Both the position numbers and the translations under genes were made by a program. A model generated the notes under the pieces. That model searched no databases and was not told where the DNA came from. It saw nothing but the letters and a program-made list of their open reading frames with translations. This document shows, one piece after another, positions 49,941 to 61,755 of a stretch of DNA of 64,000 nt (positions are counted from its first letter, which is position 1; every line of letters begins with the position of its first letter). Location of the stretch: positions 47,857,890 through 47,921,889 of the forward strand of contig NC_068576.1 in the NCBI RefSeq assembly GCF_025698545.1. The letters run 5' to 3'. Source of the stretch: Gossypium raimondii (taxonomy: Eukaryota; Streptophyta; Magnoliopsida; Malvales; Malvaceae).

Positions 49941-50674
49941 GAGATGTTCGATTATCTGAGTATCCTTTTTAATTCTGAATGGTTCAACGGGTAATAATAG
50001 GTTAAAATCGGGTGAAAATTTGAGCTAGAAAGACTCAGGTACGTACTCATACCAAGTTATAAAAAAAATAAGGTAAGTTGAATGTTGAATTGATGATATA
50101 ATGTTATATGTTAATGTGAATTATGTGATAGTATATGTGAATATATATATTCGGCCTAATGATGTAAATGTATTATAAAAAGTAACAGTTAAGTGTACTA
50201 ATATTTGAATGGGTATTCGGCCAAAGGAGAATTTATGCAAAACTTATATGTTTTGATTTATGAAATTATAAGTTGGAATTGTACATGAGTTAATAATGGT
50301 TTATTTCGGTTTGACTAGATTAATTTTGTATATGATTAAATGTTTCCATTGCTTATGACTTACTAAGCTGTGAAAGCTTACTGTGTGTATGTTTGCTCTT
50401 TGTTTTATAGATTTTGGAGGTTGGTTACGAGCTCGGGAATCGTCAGAGAAGTCTATCACACTATCGGCCATCTTTGGTATTTTATAAATTTGAATTTGAA
50501 CTTATGACATGTATTGTCTAGTTAATATGTTTGATGTTAGGATATGTAAATATGAGTCATGCGAAAATGGCTTATTCATTTTGGTTAAGCTTGGTTTTCT
50601 ATGTTTTTGGTTAAATACTTGATGTGTTTGATTTTGGGATATATATATATATATATAAGCCATGAAAAAAAATG

Positions 50675-53600
50675 TGTAACACCCCAAATTCGGTCTAAAC
50701 ATTATGACCGAATCTGGCGATGTCACGTTGTAACACCCCTTACCCGTATTCGACGCTGGAATAGGGTACGAGGCATTACCAGAACACATACACTTATAAA
50801 CATGTTAAACCGAGTTATAAAATTTCATTTAAATTTAAACTCTTCAAATTTTTAACATGTTTTTATAAATCTTCACGTTATAGCTTCAAAATACTATATT
50901 TGTAACAAATAGGGCTTCTGAGACCTAATACATACTCATGCAATTCAATGCTTCATTTCCATTTCATTTAATTCACGATTCTCATGTTCATGATTCAATT
51001 TAATTTCTCAATCCAATATACATTTCAATACCACAATAATTCATTTAATTCAAATCATATCATTTGCAATTTCCATTTAATTCACGTACAATTCAATTTC
51101 ATTAAGTTCAATACTAATACATATTTATCGTTTAACTTAACGTCCATTTTTTGCATCATTTTACACTTCAAGCCTGAACCTAGTATTTCATTTCCTTTTC
51201 ACTCCCGTTTCCTATGCATATCACACAAGATATAAACATTACACTCAACCATAGTCGCAAGCTAGTCTTTTTGAAGACTAACCACATTATAAACCATTTT
51301 AATAGAGATTACAAACTTTAAACCTTACCACCCTTTTATGGTCACAAGCATATTTCCATCTAGACATTTACCATCTCAATGCATAATTTTATAAATTTAA
51401 TGTGGCGTAATCCAGCCACAACTTGGCCAAAGCCTAAGCATACACACCAAACATGCTAGCAAAATAAACATATAGTATAAGCATTATAAGCATGGATAAG
51501 CACCACATTTATTTATGTATCAAACTTATCAACATGAGTTAATTCATAAACCATTTCTGACATTGCTACATATCAAATCATATACCAAGTATACCATATA
51601 CACATTCTATGAAACTTTATTTTCTCACATGAACTTTAACTATAACTAATAATGCACAATTATAAACATCATTTCTTTTCAATCGTTTATTGATTATAAT
51701 CGAGCATATGAAAAATTATACATAAATCATTCATATGTTCTTCCAATTTTCCTCCTCCTCTCCATTGCACATCCTTAATGTGTATAACACACTTAAACAA
51801 CATTAACTACAATTTCACTATTCACTCACATGTATATTCAAAGTTGTCTATTCGAGTCAGAGTCACTAAATTATTTTTACTTGGAGCTACAGAACTCCAA
51901 ATTAAGATCCGTAAATTTTCCTTGAAACTAAATTCACATTCTTCTTACCATAAAATTTTCAGAATTTTTGGTTTAGCCAAATAGTACATTTTATTCTTTA
52001 AAATTTCCCATGTTTCACTGCTCGATAGTTCTAACCTCTCTTCACTAAAAATAAATTATCTCATTGTAAAGAATTCAGATATTGTTTCTGTTTACTTATC
52101 TTGAAAATATATTCACTGAGGATTCTAAACATATAAACTTTATCCCATAATTATTTTTTTTACAATTTTTACAATTTTCCAAAGTCAGAATAGGGGATTT
52201 TGAACTCATTTCGACTGTCTAACTAAACTTCAAATATCTCAAAATATATAACTCTTTTGCTTACTCTATTTCTTTTATATGAAAATAGACTCATTCATCT
52301 TCAATTTCATATATTATTAACCCTCTAATTAAATCTCTACCATTTTTGGTGATTTTTCAAAGTCACACAATTGTTGCTGTCTAAACTGTTTTATTGCTAA
52401 ATGTACTCTTTCATAATTTCACTTTTTCACTTTCAATTACAATTCAATTCAAAATTCACTTTTCCATTTCTAAGTAGATATTCAGTTCAATTCCACACCT
52501 ATATCCATTATTCAATTACACTTAGTCAATTTCCCGATGAACACTTCGGAATAATAACAGATACTCGGTGGATCCAACACATAGCAACCACCTTATTAAT
52601 CAATGATGTTCGGTTTACATACTAGCCTGCACATAGTATTACACATGTGACCATTACCATCCGATACACGTAGTAGCCTGCACATAGTACTATACACGTG
52701 ATCGAAACTATCCAGTACGCATAGTAGCTGCACATAGTACTACACACGTGACCATCACTTTCACTTTTACATAGTGACCTACAAACAATCCGTGCCACAC
52801 ATGTGATCATTTCTGTCACTTCATTCATATCCCTTTTTATTCCAAAGGTTTATTCGGGAATTTTTCACTTTTTCTCACTTTTCTTTTTATCGATCAATTT
52901 CAATTTCTCGTATTTCTTGATTTATAACAATACATTTAACTTATATAACATTCACACTATTCATTCCAGTCCAAAAATCATACTTTAGCAAAATTACATT
53001 TTTGCCCTTAAAGTTTCACAAAATTACGATTTTGCCCCTAGGCTCGTAAAATAGCAGTCCACAATACTCATTTATTCACATACTTGTGACATATTTTATA
53101 ACATTTACAAATTAATCCTTTTAGGCATTTTCATCGAAAATTACTTAGTACAAATCGTTTATCACACTCCAAATATTCATATTCTTCCATAGAACATCAA
53201 AATACATGCATATCATTCATGGGTAAATTTTTAAACACAAACCCTAGTTCAAAACAATGGTAAAAATAGGTAAATCTTGTTACAAGGATTTCAAAAATGT
53301 AAAAATCATTAAAAACGGGGATAGAACAGACTTACAATCGAGCTTGGAAGCTTGAAAAACCCTAGCCATGGTTTCTCCATGCAATTTTCGGCCTAGGGGT
53401 TGAAGATGGACAAAAATTGGCTTTTAATTTTGTTTTTAATTCATTTTAATAACTAAATGACCAAAATGCCCTTAATGAAAAACTTTGAAACATGCCTAAC
53501 CATACCCATTTTTGTCCACCAAATTAATCAATGGTCTAATTACCATATAAAGACCTCCAATTTAAAATTTCATAACAATTGGACACCTTTAACATATAGA

Positions 53601-53800
53601 ACTCAACTTTTGAACTTTTTACAATTTAGTATTTTTGACTAAATTGAGCGCCCAAACGTCAAAATTTTCGAACAAAATTTTCATGAAATCATTTTGTGAA
53701 ATCATAGACCATAAAAATATAATGAAAATAAATTTTTTTCTCGTCGAATTTGTGGACCCGAAACCACTATTCCGACTAGCCCCAAATTCGGGCTGTTACA
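50675..53800 (+). mobile_element. Solo LTR 4 (inner), nested in solo LTR 3, with two LTR starts
   Basis: It starts TGTAACACCCCAAATTCGG at 50675 and ends ATTCGGGCTGTTACA at 53800. A perfect 5-bp duplication AAATG lies at 50670-50674 and 53801-53805, so it inserted after solo LTR 3. A second LTR-like start, TGTAACACCCCTTACCCGTA, lies only 54 bp inside, at 50729. The first 54 bp belong to a different LTR subtype (AAATTCGGTCTAAACATTAT...). The whole is about 3.13 kb with no coding domain. Confidence 0.9.
52622..52815. repeat. Tandem repeat block inside solo LTR 4
   Basis: Three to four units of about 60 bp built on CTGCACATAGTACTACACAC followed by GTGACCATCAC-like tails. Confidence 0.85.
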
Positions 53801-54938
53801 AAATGGCTTAATTAAGAAATCAATGTTCATGTATGTTTGGTTGTGATTTCATTTCCTAATGGGTTATATTTTATGATATTCATGCTTGTGATGTTTGGCT
53901 TGTGATTCGGTAATAAGGTAAGTAAGTATGTCAATAGAGTTAGATTATTTCATATGTTAGTTGAATGGTATATGAAAGCAATATATGTGATAAATAATTA
54001 TGTTTTGTAGTAATGACAATCGGAAAAATGATGATATAGATATGGACTATGACTTTTGAGCTATTCATGTTTCAGCACTTATACTTACATTCGTGATGAA
54101 TTTGTTTGAGATGATGCTTAAATGGCATTTGGATGCTTTGAAAGTTTGATTCGGTTTGTTTAGTAAAAGAACTTATGCTCAAAATGATGCTAATGGAATA
54201 GGTGTTCCAAAAGTTTAATAATTGTGACCGAAATGGTAAGGGTTATATAACTAAATTAGATGTGAATTATTGGATAATTAGATATCATTTTTGGTATTTG
54301 GATAAATGTTTATTTTAGATGTGTATGCTAAGTTGAAGTTGTTCGACGAGTGGGTACATTAGTTTTAGGATTTGGTAATTCTACTAAGGAAAATATGTTT
54401 TGCTAAAATTTGGATATATATTTATATATATATATATATATATATGTATATAGCGTTTTGGTTATTGATTGAATATGGTTAATACTAGTTATTCGATCAA
54501 TGTTTGTATTGAGTATAAAAAATGACATTTGTTAGTCAAATTAGAAGTATATAATTGTAGTAGTTTTATAAGTTGATTTGTGCGGATATGATATGATCAA
54601 AAGGCTTGTTTTATGATTTGTTTGAGTTAAAATTTTGTATGTACAAATTTATGAAATGAATCATTAGCGATAATATGTGCACTTGCTATTGTGTTATAAT
54701 GATATATTTGATAAATTGCTTATGAAATATGTGACTAGTTATATGTTCGACACGTGTTATAAATGATTCGTTAAGAGATCATGTTTGCTTTAAGATTCAA
54801 AATATGAATGTCATAAGTAATTTGATATGATTAATTTATCAAGTATGAAATGTATTGCATGTCTATTCCAAGTTGTGTCTAGTTCGGTGATACCTCATGA
54901 CTCCATTCCGACGACGGATACGGGTTAGGGGTGTTACA

Positions 54939-57294
54939 TGAGGGATCCATACTGAAAAGAGAATTCAATGAAAACAACAAGTCGAAATAGCAAGTGGACA
55001 ACACCTCCAGAGTTGGATGAACAATATCAACCTTCGAGAAGACTTTGTCAGAAAAAAATCAGTTTAGAAATCGATTTGGTTGTACAATAAAAATTAGTTT
55101 TTTTTCTAAATCAAGTCATTGTGTTATTTATAGCAATAAATCATTTACCAAATTAGTATCTAAGATTTGGGCTAAGCGCTTTAGGTTGTGTTCCAGCTAA
55201 CTACTAACACAATCTCCTTTGTTATTCTTGAACCCTCGGCTTGCTTAGTCTTTATGCTCTAAATTCACAAATCGATTAACACAATGAATAAATCTCTCTA
55301 TAAAACAATGGGTATATATTGCCCTAGCCCATAGCCAATAATCTTAGTTGAACAAGAGATAACAAAATAATAATATTTTAATAAAAAATATAAAATCCCT
55401 CTGAGTTTGACTAAAGTGGGCAACGAATACCCTTTAAGAACTAGGATTTAAAGCTCATCACTCATCAAATGGGCTCATTGGGTTCATTTGTATATTAAGT
55501 ACAATTATATGTTTCTTTTTTGTCTTTAAACTAACCCAATAACTATTTTTCTATTTACAAAATATTATTTAATTAATTAAAATAAGCTTAATGAATTTAT
55601 TCAATTAAATTATTTTCTCAACCCAATTTTAATTTCATCAAAGTCATGATGACTTTACCATCTAAAATCTACAAGTAAATAAATTTAATTGTCTTGTTCA
55701 ATAAAAGCTACGGTGACTAATTAATATAATTTCTACTTCAAACTTCAATTATTTAATTACAATTAATTAAATAAAATAATTCAAAAAGTAATTTAATCTC
55801 TAAGTCATCTCTTACTCATAGCAAGAAAACGCACTTTGTAGATAGTAATACATGTGATCTATTTCTCTAATTCATCATTTTCATTTATTCCTTGTATTGG
55901 TTCAAATAAAACCTTCAAGGATTGTATCGAGATAGCGAAAGAACAAATTAAACATATATAATTAGGACTCAAATAATTTGTAATTAAGTTTTGACTCTTC
56001 GTCTATTAATTGCAATATTAATCATCGAGTCAATCCACTAAAAGTACCATTATTGAACTCTCCCCATCATATACCATTACGAAAGCAATTTATCATCTGC
56101 TCGATCAATGACCTGGTCTTATTTGTGTTACCCTCATAAGATATCTTTAATCTCTTTATGTTAAATTTGTTCACCCAATATAATCATATTTTACGTCATG
56201 GTAATAATTACATCTTCCTTCATAAAAATGTCTATCACTAACACGTAGTAATTAAATTATTCGTCTTAGACAAATTGACTTGTGGCCTCGTTACTTTTCC
56301 ATCAATTATCTAATGTCAATGAAAAGATATCATCTACCCTTTATTAGGATATGAATTCTAGTATTGTAAATAAGTTATGCTGCAAAAGTCATATACCCAA
56401 CGTGCTAGCTTTCGACTCTATACTAATTGAACTCAAGCTTTCAATACATCAAATGCACGCATAGTCAGTCACTTTCTTAGGATTGAGATGCTATAAAATG
56501 ATATAAAGTTTATTCAACTTGGGTCTTGTCCAACGTATTGTCAGTTTAGACAATCATATTTATGTCTCATTCTTCTAGGAGTCACCCGCTCCGATACCAA
56601 AAACAAAGTATCTCTTTAATTGAACTTGATAAATGACATAATAGTCCTTGAATTGATTTACTCAATTCCAATTCATTAGACTATGAACTATTTAGTTTAC
56701 CTATTGTATTATGATCTAGCCACAAAATGTAACTTAATATTAGTTAAACGTATGGTAATCAGTGAGTCAATATTTGCTTAAACATTTTACTTTGCGTGCA
56801 AAAGCTATCGAGGATAAATACAAATGATATTAATGTAAATAATAAAATTTTATTAAACCAATCTATTTGAAAAATTAAAAGTGTATATGATGAAAAACTA
56901 TACTAAACGTACTGAATCTCAACAAACTCACTCTGATGAATGGTGGTTGAAGGGTGGCTCACACATTAGTGTGTGGGAGAAGAGTAGAAATTATACGGTG
57001 ATACGTGTAGGCTACACGTGTGGATTCCGATGATCGGACCTAGTTCGAAGAGATGATTGGAAGTGAGTTTTCTAGTGAGATGAGTGCTGAAAATGGTATA
57101 GCTCTAATACCATAGTAATTGAAAAGAGATTCAAGAAAAGAGAAAAAAAATGTTGTTAAATAACATAAACAACAATCATATAATATTCGAAGTTATTGCA
57201 AGTTGTTTTTAATATTTACATGAATAGAGGTGTTAAAAGCTGGTGTGTATCTCATTGATAACAATAAGACAGATATGCAAATCAAATTGTTGGT
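54939..57294. repeat. Probable 5' part of the copia remnant and intergenic DNA
   Basis: On the minus strand 54950-54939 reads ATG GAT CCC TCA, the first codons of the interrupted gag frame, preceded by a leader-like stretch. Further up, at about 57094-57115, the minus strand reads TGGTATTAGAGCTA, one mismatch from the usual copia primer-binding site TGGTATCAGAGC. The 2 kb between the two is AT-rich with no coding and unexplained, so the retroelement's limits are not defined. No host gene is seen. Confidence 0.4.
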
Positions 57295-58463
57295 TTACTC
57301 TCCATTTGATTCAAACCTTTTAGACGCAAAAACTCCCAAAGCAAATGCCAAAGCAAGTGTTAGAAGAATGTTGTTCCTAAGCAAATTGATAACCCTCTCC
57401 AATATTCCTCCATTCTTTCTCATCTCGTTGTCAGTAGCATTAACAATATTATCATCATCAGTCTGCTTGCTCTGTTCCTCACTCTCAGCATGACAATGTT
57501 GTTCATGTGTTGTTTGATTTTGTTCATTGATTACTTCTTTTTGTTTTTCTTCTTCTTCTTCTTCTTCTTCTTGTAAACTCTTTTTCGTAGTGCTGGGATT
57601 GCCATTTTCGTCTTCTTCTTCTTCTGTTCTCTTGGGGAAAGTTAGAGTGAGCATTTCATCCTCGAAAGATTGACCTACCTTTTTCATATCTAAATTCTCT
57701 GGCAATTTTAAAGCTTGCCCGAAATATGTGCATTTCTTATCATTCACTATTCTTTCTCCACTGATTGTTACATAGCCAGGGTATGCAAGTCCAACGTCCA
57801 CCTCCTCCTTTCTGAAACCTATATGAATTGGGTTTTTCAATTTCAATACATAAATATTTTTTGTGATGCAAAAACTTAAACAAACAAGTGGTGCTATCCT
57901 CTATTGATGCTACTGCAAAATGTTTTCTGGAATTTGTATAATTAATTCATCCTGTTCCTAATTTTATTTGGCATGAAATAATGGAGTTTTGATTTATTTA
58001 TTTATTTAGTTTTCATGTCAAATTGAAAATAATTCATTAAGGATTTTCAAAGATGACGCTTTTATCAACAGAACTTTTCCCTGAAATCTAGATAAACTCA
58101 AAACTTAGGTAGGAGTTACAGATATGCTTGATATGTATAAAAACATGTCCAAGGCAAATGAGTATTTCTCTTAATTACTACTCTCACCATTTTGCACCAC
58201 TGCTTGAACAAAAAAGCAATTTCTATGCCTGTAAGGGGCTTAAAAGCAACAAGGAAAAGAAAAGCTTCTGAATACAAACACATTCATGTTCCACGAATAT
58301 CACCCATGTTGAACCAAATGACTGCAAAAAAGGAAACATAGAGATGAAGGTGTTGATTTGTACCGGGAAGATGAACTAATAAGTAATGTCTCATTGAGTC
58401 TTCAATCCAATTCAAATGGGGTACCAACTCTTCAACTGTTCTTGTCCCACGAATATCACCCAT
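57295..58463 (-). CDS. RTM2-like protein 1: small heat-shock (alpha-crystallin) domain plus membrane tail
   Basis: Exon 1 (58364-58463) and exon 2 (57295-57818) are joined by a 545-bp GT-AG intron and encode 207 residues. The alpha-crystallin domain runs from about residue 18 (VPHLNWIED) through LLVHLPGFRKEEVDVG and YVTISGER to DEMLTLTFPKRT. A Glu-rich linker, with eight Glu in a row, leads to a hydrophobic C-terminal segment (NNILLTLALAFALGVFA), a likely tail anchor. This domain order is that of Arabidopsis RTM2, a phloem protein that restricts long-distance movement of potyviruses, and of its many uncharacterised relatives. A resistance role here is not shown. Partial copies of exon 1 flank the real one. 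The start at 58463 gives a plausible MGDIRGTRTVEELVP. Confidence 0.85.
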
Positions 58464-58530
58464 AACGAACCAAAATTCCAAATGAAGTATTAATACTGAA
58501 ACCAAACATTACCAGGGACTAAAACTATAC
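58284..58530 (-). repeat. Partial tandem copies of RTM2-like exon 1
   Basis: CCACGAATATCACCCAT occurs at 58291-58307 (inside the intron) and 58447-58463 (the start codon region), 156 bp apart. Upstream of the real exon, near 58508-58518, an exon-end-like TACCAGGGAC sits at the matching spacing. This is the trace of a head-to-tail duplication of about 156 bp. Confidence 0.7.
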
Positions 58531-60944
58531 TCTCTTCTTTGATGTGCATGCTTTTCATTCAAGTTTTCTTGTCATTGTACTGCACCTTTATTCCTAACTT
58601 ACGACATTGTTTTCTTAGGTTGTATTTCAATAGAAGATAGAAAGATTTTATACTTTTGCCAAGGGATACCAAGGGGATAAGTAAATTTTTGGGTATTTTA
58701 TTCCAATAATATATATATTTTTAAAATTACCAAATTAATACACATTTTATATTATTTGCTAAACTAGTACAAATTTTGTAAGAGGAGAGAAATCAATATT
58801 TTTTATATATTTTTAAATCCAGCCAAACATCAACTGATTAATGGTAAAATACATAATAAAAAAAAGAGGCCATTTTTTAATTTTTGTATTATTAGAATAA
58901 AAACAAGTTTTATTTTGTTAGCGAAATCACGTATAAGATTTTTGAATATGAATAGGATTATATTTGTATACTCATATTTTAATAAGTAAACGAAATATAA
59001 GACACAAAGAAAAGTTTGAGCAAACTCGATAACACGTGGTGGTTGGTAAGGCGAAAAATTAATGCAAATGAATATTTTAGAGAGAATTTGTAAACCAAAC
59101 ATTCAATGCGAGTATAACTTAGTGGATATGCTTATTACCGTCCACTATATCTGAATTCTAAATGGTTTAATTATTATTTTGGGTCTTTAATTAATTACAA
59201 TTTAAGTCTTCTAACTAAACATTTATAGCCATTAAACAATACAATTTAGTCAGTAGGTTCAAATTAACCACAATTTCGGTCAAGTTGATCATCCAAAATT
59301 TAATTCACCTACATAATAACTCCGTAAATATCTTTATTTAATATTTATGAACTTGATTTACGAAAACGAGATCCTGAAACTGTATTTTTCAATACCACTG
59401 GAAACCGAATCGTTACAAATATTAAGAGGAAACCTCTTAACTTCCCCCATATTTGAGGTCAAACTTTTTATAAGATTCCAAAACTGAAGATAACATTATA
59501 AATAATGACTTTCTTGAAAGATAGTTTATCTAAATAAAAATATTCTGAACCATGATTCTTCCTAATATAGCTATTCTTAAAGCATAGTTACTCTAAACAA
59601 AAATGTTCCAAACATTAATTGTTCTCAACCAGAGTAGTTCCCAAATCATAATTAATATGGATAACAATCATTTTAAACTGAAGATATTATCAATTAACAA
59701 TTGCTCTAAATAAAATAATTATTCTAAACAAGAGTTGCTATTCTAGAAAATATATTAATGGTGTGTTTGTTTCACGACAAATTACTTATGATTTTTTTTT
59801 TGCATTTTTTATGTTTGTTTCATGGAAAACAATTTGGTCAACGAAAAATGATTTACAAGTCAATAAAAAATCCCTTTTTTATTTTTCGAAAAAACTCCTT
59901 TATAAGTAATTTTTATATAAAATTAACTTAAATCAAGCCTAATATTATTATACTACTAATAAAATTTTAATTTTAATTTAAAATATTAAAATATTAAAAT
60001 AAAATATTATTAAACATACATATTTAATTATTTGTATTTAATAATTTGATAAAATATTAATATAATTTATTATCTTAATAAATTATTTAATATTACGTTT
60101 TATTTTAATAATAAATTTTAAAAATAATAATTTTAAATTTTAAATAATATTCTCCATATATATTATTGAAAATATTTATATTAATTTTAATAAAATAAAT
60201 ATATATTACAATTATAATTTTTTATAATATAAAATTTAAAATATGTCATAAGTCCATGTACTCTTCAAAATTTTGGAATTTAGCCCCGTACTTTTATTTT
60301 CGGAGTTTAGTCCATCTACTTCTTAAATTTGAAAATCAAGTTCAATTGTTACAATTTTTTGTCAAGTTTGTTATGTAACATTTTAAATAAAAAACTCACA
60401 TGGTAGTCATGTAATTAAAGAATGATGTTGTAATAAATGAATTTAACAAAATAATTTTAAAAGTGTTAATAGTTAGATCTGAATTTTGAAATCTAAAATG
60501 TAGGACTAAATTCCCAAAAATAGAAGTACAAGGACTAAATCATTATTAGAAAATAATATCTTATTATAAAATAAATTTTGATTATCAAAATGAAATTGTA
60601 CTATAATATTTTGTAAAAATATATTTATGTCGCGTTCGTTTTAAGAAAACAATTTTTAGAAATCGGAAAATTTGCCCAACATAAAAAATTCTCAACTCTT
60701 CAGAAATCATTTTTGAAATTGATTTTAGTGAAATAAATGCGGTCTAAAATAATAACACCAATGCTTATTTAAATTGCAATTTCTTAAAATATAAGATTAG
60801 AAGAGATAAAATATTGTTAGGTGCATTTGGAATGGAAAAATGTGAAGATATAAGGGATTGAACTCTTCTTTTCCAATAGAAATTCATCTTTTGTTTTATT
60901 CTTCATAAATGTGGGATGCAAGTGTGCATACATACACATTCAAT
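58531..60944. repeat. Intergenic DNA with dispersed AT-rich repeats
   Basis: 59757-60190 is copy B of the AT-rich repeat also found inverted at 33840-34245. 60240-60545 matches the dispersed block at 4560-4925 and has inverted 'ggactaaat' / 'atttagtcc'-like ends. No gene is seen. Confidence 0.55.
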
Positions 60945-61650
60945 TTAATCAAATGTTCGACAAATGAAAACCCCAACCGAAAAAGCAATAATGACGGAAA
61001 CAACGGCCCCTTTATTTTTCTTAAGAAAGTTCATTGCCATCTCTAATGGACTCTCATCTTCTTCCCATTTCTTCAACGTCTCTTTGGGAAAGCTCGCAAC
61101 TTGGCAAGCTTCCTTACCGATCGCCTCTCCTTTGGGTTGTCGCTCCTCCTGATCATCTTCACGTTTACTTTGATTTTCAGGATGGTCAATGTTGGTTTGT
61201 TTTTGAACAGTCGTTTCTCCTAAGCCATTGGCAGCATAATTTCCATGGCTGAGCTCCTGCTGTTTGTCTTGTTCAGCAACCGATAGCTTGGGGAGAGTTA
61301 CATGAAGAAAATCACCATCGAATTTTGCATTGATTTTATTCGTGTCTGAATTTTCAGGCACTTCAAAGGATTCCTCGAAGTATACGGATTTGTTCTCATC
61401 AACTCTTCTTTCTCCACTGATGATTATATGGCCAGTTGAAGCAAGCTCAAGCCTCAACTCCTCCTTTTTAAAACCTTATTCAACATACCACAAGGCATGA
61501 ACATTAATAATATATATTGTAAAATGCTATATATACATATAGAGAGGGTATTGCATTTGTACCAGGAAGATCAACCAAGAGAAAACTGGCCTTGTCGTCA
61601 TGAGTCCAATCAGAGGAAGGCACAATCTTTTGACGGAAAAGATTAGCCAT
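60945..61650 (-). CDS. RTM2-like protein 2: small heat-shock domain plus membrane tail
   Basis: Exon 1 (61563-61650) and exon 2 (60945-61474) are joined by an 88-bp GT-AG intron and encode 205 residues. The alpha-crystallin domain covers MANLFRQKIVPSSDW, FLLVDLPGFKKEELRLEL, HIIISGERR and FDGDFLHVTLPKLS. A polar linker rich in Gln, Glu and Asn follows. The C-terminus KKNKGAVVSVIIAFSVGVFI is a basic-then-hydrophobic tail anchor ending CRTFD. It has the same exon layout and intron phase as the gene at 57295, so the two are tandem paralogues. They differ strongly in sequence outside the domain core. Function is inferred only from RTM2 relatives; membrane-anchored chaperone activity is the general expectation. 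Confidence 0.9.
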
Positions 61651-61746
61651 TGATCACCACGGCTTGCTTTACAATGAGGATCTACAATTCTCTATATGTC
61701 TTTGTTTTGTATAGGTAGGAATGGAGAGATTTGGGTTATAAATGAT

Positions 61747-61755
61747 GATATATAG
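61747..61755 (-). promoter_or_regulatory. Candidate TATA box of RTM2-like gene 2
   Basis: The minus strand reads CTATATATC about 97 bases before the ATG at 61650, a normal place for a plant TATA box with a short leader. Confidence 0.4.

Larger units (their letters stand above)
48549..54938 (-). mobile_element. Solo LTR 3 (outer, minus orientation), interrupted by solo LTR 4
   Basis: On the plus strand it runs from TGTAACAGTCCGG to ACGGGTTAGGGGTGTTACA. On its own strand it therefore begins TGTAACACCCCTAACCCGTA like solo LTR 1. A perfect 5-bp duplication TGAGG lies at 48544-48548 and 54939-54943. After subtracting the nested element and its duplication, the LTR is about 3.26 kb with no internal domain. 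A tandem field lies at about 49815-49940. Confidence 0.92.

Noticed and set aside
57094-57115. TGGTATTAGAGCTA on the minus strand as a copia primer-binding site
   Set aside because: There is one mismatch and the site lies more than 2 kb from the gag start with no LTR end beside it, so it is mentioned only as a possibility.
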